Below the pieces are notes generated by a model, which was not told where the DNA came from, did no database searches, and was given only the letters and a program-made list of their open reading frames with translations. From NCBI GenBank assembly GCA_900756495.1, contig CAAEKI010000089.1:1-5070 (forward strand): DNA of 5,070 nt. Reading direction: 5' to 3'. Position 1 is the first letter of the stretch. Each line of letters starts with the position of its first letter. The stretch is from an uncultured Oscillospiraceae bacterium (GTDB lineage: Bacteria > Bacillota > Clostridia > Oscillospirales > Oscillospiraceae). The position numbers and the translations under genes are program-made. Of this stretch, positions 4,094 to 5,070 are shown one piece after another.

Positions 4094-5070
4094 ATGAAAC
4101 AATTCAAGAAATTGGGAGCGCTGCTGACAGCTCTGGCCGTGGTGTGTTCCGTATCCGTCGCCGCCTTTGCCGCAGTAGAGGACACCGGCTTTGCCGATGT
4201 AGCCGCCGACAGCTGGTATGCCGACGCTGCAGCCTACTGCCGGGACAGCGGCCTGATGAGCGGCACCGGCGGCACGACCTTTTCTCCGGACGCAGTCATG
4301 ACCCGCGCTATGCTCGCCACCGTTCTCTACCGGCTGGCAGGGAGCCCTGCCGTCACCGGGACTGACGCTTTTACCGACACTGCCGATGGGACCTGGTACG
4401 CCGACGCCGTCCTCTGGGCATCTCAAAATGGGATGATCAGCGGTTACGGCGGTGGACGGTTCGGCACCGAGGACCCTGTGACTAGGGAGCAGCTCTCCAC
4501 CATCCTGTGGCGCTGCTCCGGGAGGCCCGCCGCCGATGCCGGGGAGAACTTTGCTGATGAGAGCGCCATTTCCACTTGGGCCGTTGATGCAGTGAGGTGG
4601 GCAAGGAGCAACGGTTACGTCAATGGCGTAGATGACGGCCGCTTCGATCCTGCCGGTCAGGCCACCCGCGCCCAGGTGGCCGCTATCCTTATGCGCTATC
4701 ACCAGGCAAACCACGTCAGGCCCGTACCAGAACCCACACCGGACGGGGAAAGCGATGTGCTGGTCGCCTTCTTCTCCTGCACGGGAAACACCGGGAACGT
4801 TGCGAATCTGCTGGCCGTCTCGCTGGATGCCGACCTCTATGAGATCACGCCGGAGGAGCCCTATACTTCCGCCGATTTGGATTATACAAATTCCGGCAGC
4901 CGCACCCAAGTGGAGCAGCGCGACCCCTCCGCACGCCCCGCTATCTCCGGCAATGTGGACGATATGGAGGACTATGAGATCGTCTTCAGTCGGTCATTTT
5001 TTGCGGACAGTTCAATACATGCCTGTTTGTTTCGCTCCCTGCTCCTGCGTTTGCTCTCGTTTGATTTCTC
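4094..5070 (+). CDS. Exported SLH-domain/flavodoxin fusion, interrupted near its 3' end (partial)
   Basis: The frame starts at ATG 4094, nine bases after AAAGGGAGG (4076-4084), and runs off the window. Residues 1-26 are a Sec signal peptide ending AAFA. Three SLH domains follow, at about 31-85, 91-145 and 151-205, with the repeated W-x2-DAV/A, G-x3-G and TRAML/TREQL/TRAQV motifs. SLH domains bind secondary wall polymer, so the protein should be held on the cell surface. A Pro-rich linker (208-219) leads to a flavodoxin domain starting DVLVAFFSCTGNTGNVA, with the FMN phosphate loop S228-x-T230-G-N-T, then LYEITPEEPYTSADLDY and DPSARPAISG. Residues 222-298 match well; after IVF298 the expected GYPIWWG region is missing and the remaining 27 residues are unrelated. 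An exported flavodoxin may move electrons to extracellular acceptors (inference). Confidence 0.9.
   Translation, partial: MKQFKKLGALLTALAVVCSVSVAAFAAVEDTGFADVAADSWYADAAAYCRDSGLMSGTGGTTFSPDAVMTRAMLATVLYRLAGSPAVTGTDAFTDTADGTWYADAVLWASQNGMISGYGGGRFGTEDPVTREQLSTILWRCSGRPAADAGENFADESAISTWAVDAVRWARSNGYVNGVDDGRFDPAGQATRAQVAAILMRYHQANHVRPVPEPTPDGESDVLVAFFSCTGNTGNVANLLAVSLDADLYEITPEEPYTSADLDYTNSGSRTQVEQRDPSARPAISGNVDDMEDYEIVFSRSFFADSSIHACLFRSLLLRLLSFDF
4988..5070. other. Foreign-looking sequence abutting the flavodoxin gene; candidate insertion-element end
   Basis: From 4988 the flavodoxin reading frame stops making sense. G+C falls to about 47% and the strand becomes pyrimidine-rich. The first bases contain CATTTTTTGCGGACAG. 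On the minus strand a frame entering from the right ends at TGA (5014-5012), reading EIKREQTQEQGAKQTGMY, which would place the C-terminus of a transposase or helper gene some 25 bases from the junction, as in many insertion sequences. The family cannot be named; IS21-like is only a guess. A rearrangement or an assembly join are the alternatives. Confidence 0.35.

Noticed and set aside
3596..4909. 437-codon minus-strand open frame
   Set aside because: It is antisense to merR, the lipoprotein and the SLH-flavodoxin gene, all of which have motifs. Its translation is Gly/Pro/Cys-rich without a domain, a shadow of G+C-rich third positions.
1..5070. CRISPR array, tRNA, rRNA or riboswitch
   Set aside because: No regularly spaced direct repeats, no tRNA cloverleaf with the conserved T-loop, and no known riboswitch core were seen on either strand by eye.

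Overview
This window reads as chromosomal DNA of a G+C-rich, low-GC-phylum anaerobe, most likely a gut member of the Clostridia (Oscillospiraceae-like; inferred). The pointers are strong AGGAGG-type ribosome binding sites, TTG/GTG starts, a VanR-like OmpR-family regulator, SLH-domain surface proteins, and several small flavoproteins of types common in that group. No marker gene fixes the species.

Layout. Bases 1-703, minus strand: the 3' end of a two-component operon, a complete OmpR/PhoB-type response regulator followed by the first codons of what is probably its histidine kinase, cut by the window edge. Bases 704-1137 hold no convincing gene. They contain a 165-bp element (809-973) bounded by 15-bp inverted repeats and folding into three internal hairpins, and then a strong minus-strand terminator (1030-1060). 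Bases 1138-2320, minus strand: an operon of cupin protein, flavodoxin-fold NAD(P)H/FMN reductase and an overlapping small unknown ORF. A divergent LysR-type regulator (2480-3346, plus) shares a 159-bp control region with it. That region carries a 14-bp palindrome lying midway between the two predicted start points.

Bases 3372-5070, plus strand: the lysR terminator, with a candidate promoter laid over it, followed by a second operon. It encodes a short MerR-family regulator, a small putative lipoprotein that looks truncated, and an exported protein with a signal peptide, three SLH domains and a flavodoxin domain. The flavodoxin homology stops abruptly at about 4987. The last 83 bases have a different composition, and one explanation is that an insertion element has interrupted the gene.

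Functional reading (inference): the right two thirds is a redox-themed neighbourhood. A LysR regulator probably controls a cytoplasmic cupin and flavin reductase, and a MerR-like regulator heads an operon for cell-surface proteins that include a wall-anchored flavodoxin. The surface-displayed flavodoxin and its apparent interruption are the least ordinary features here.
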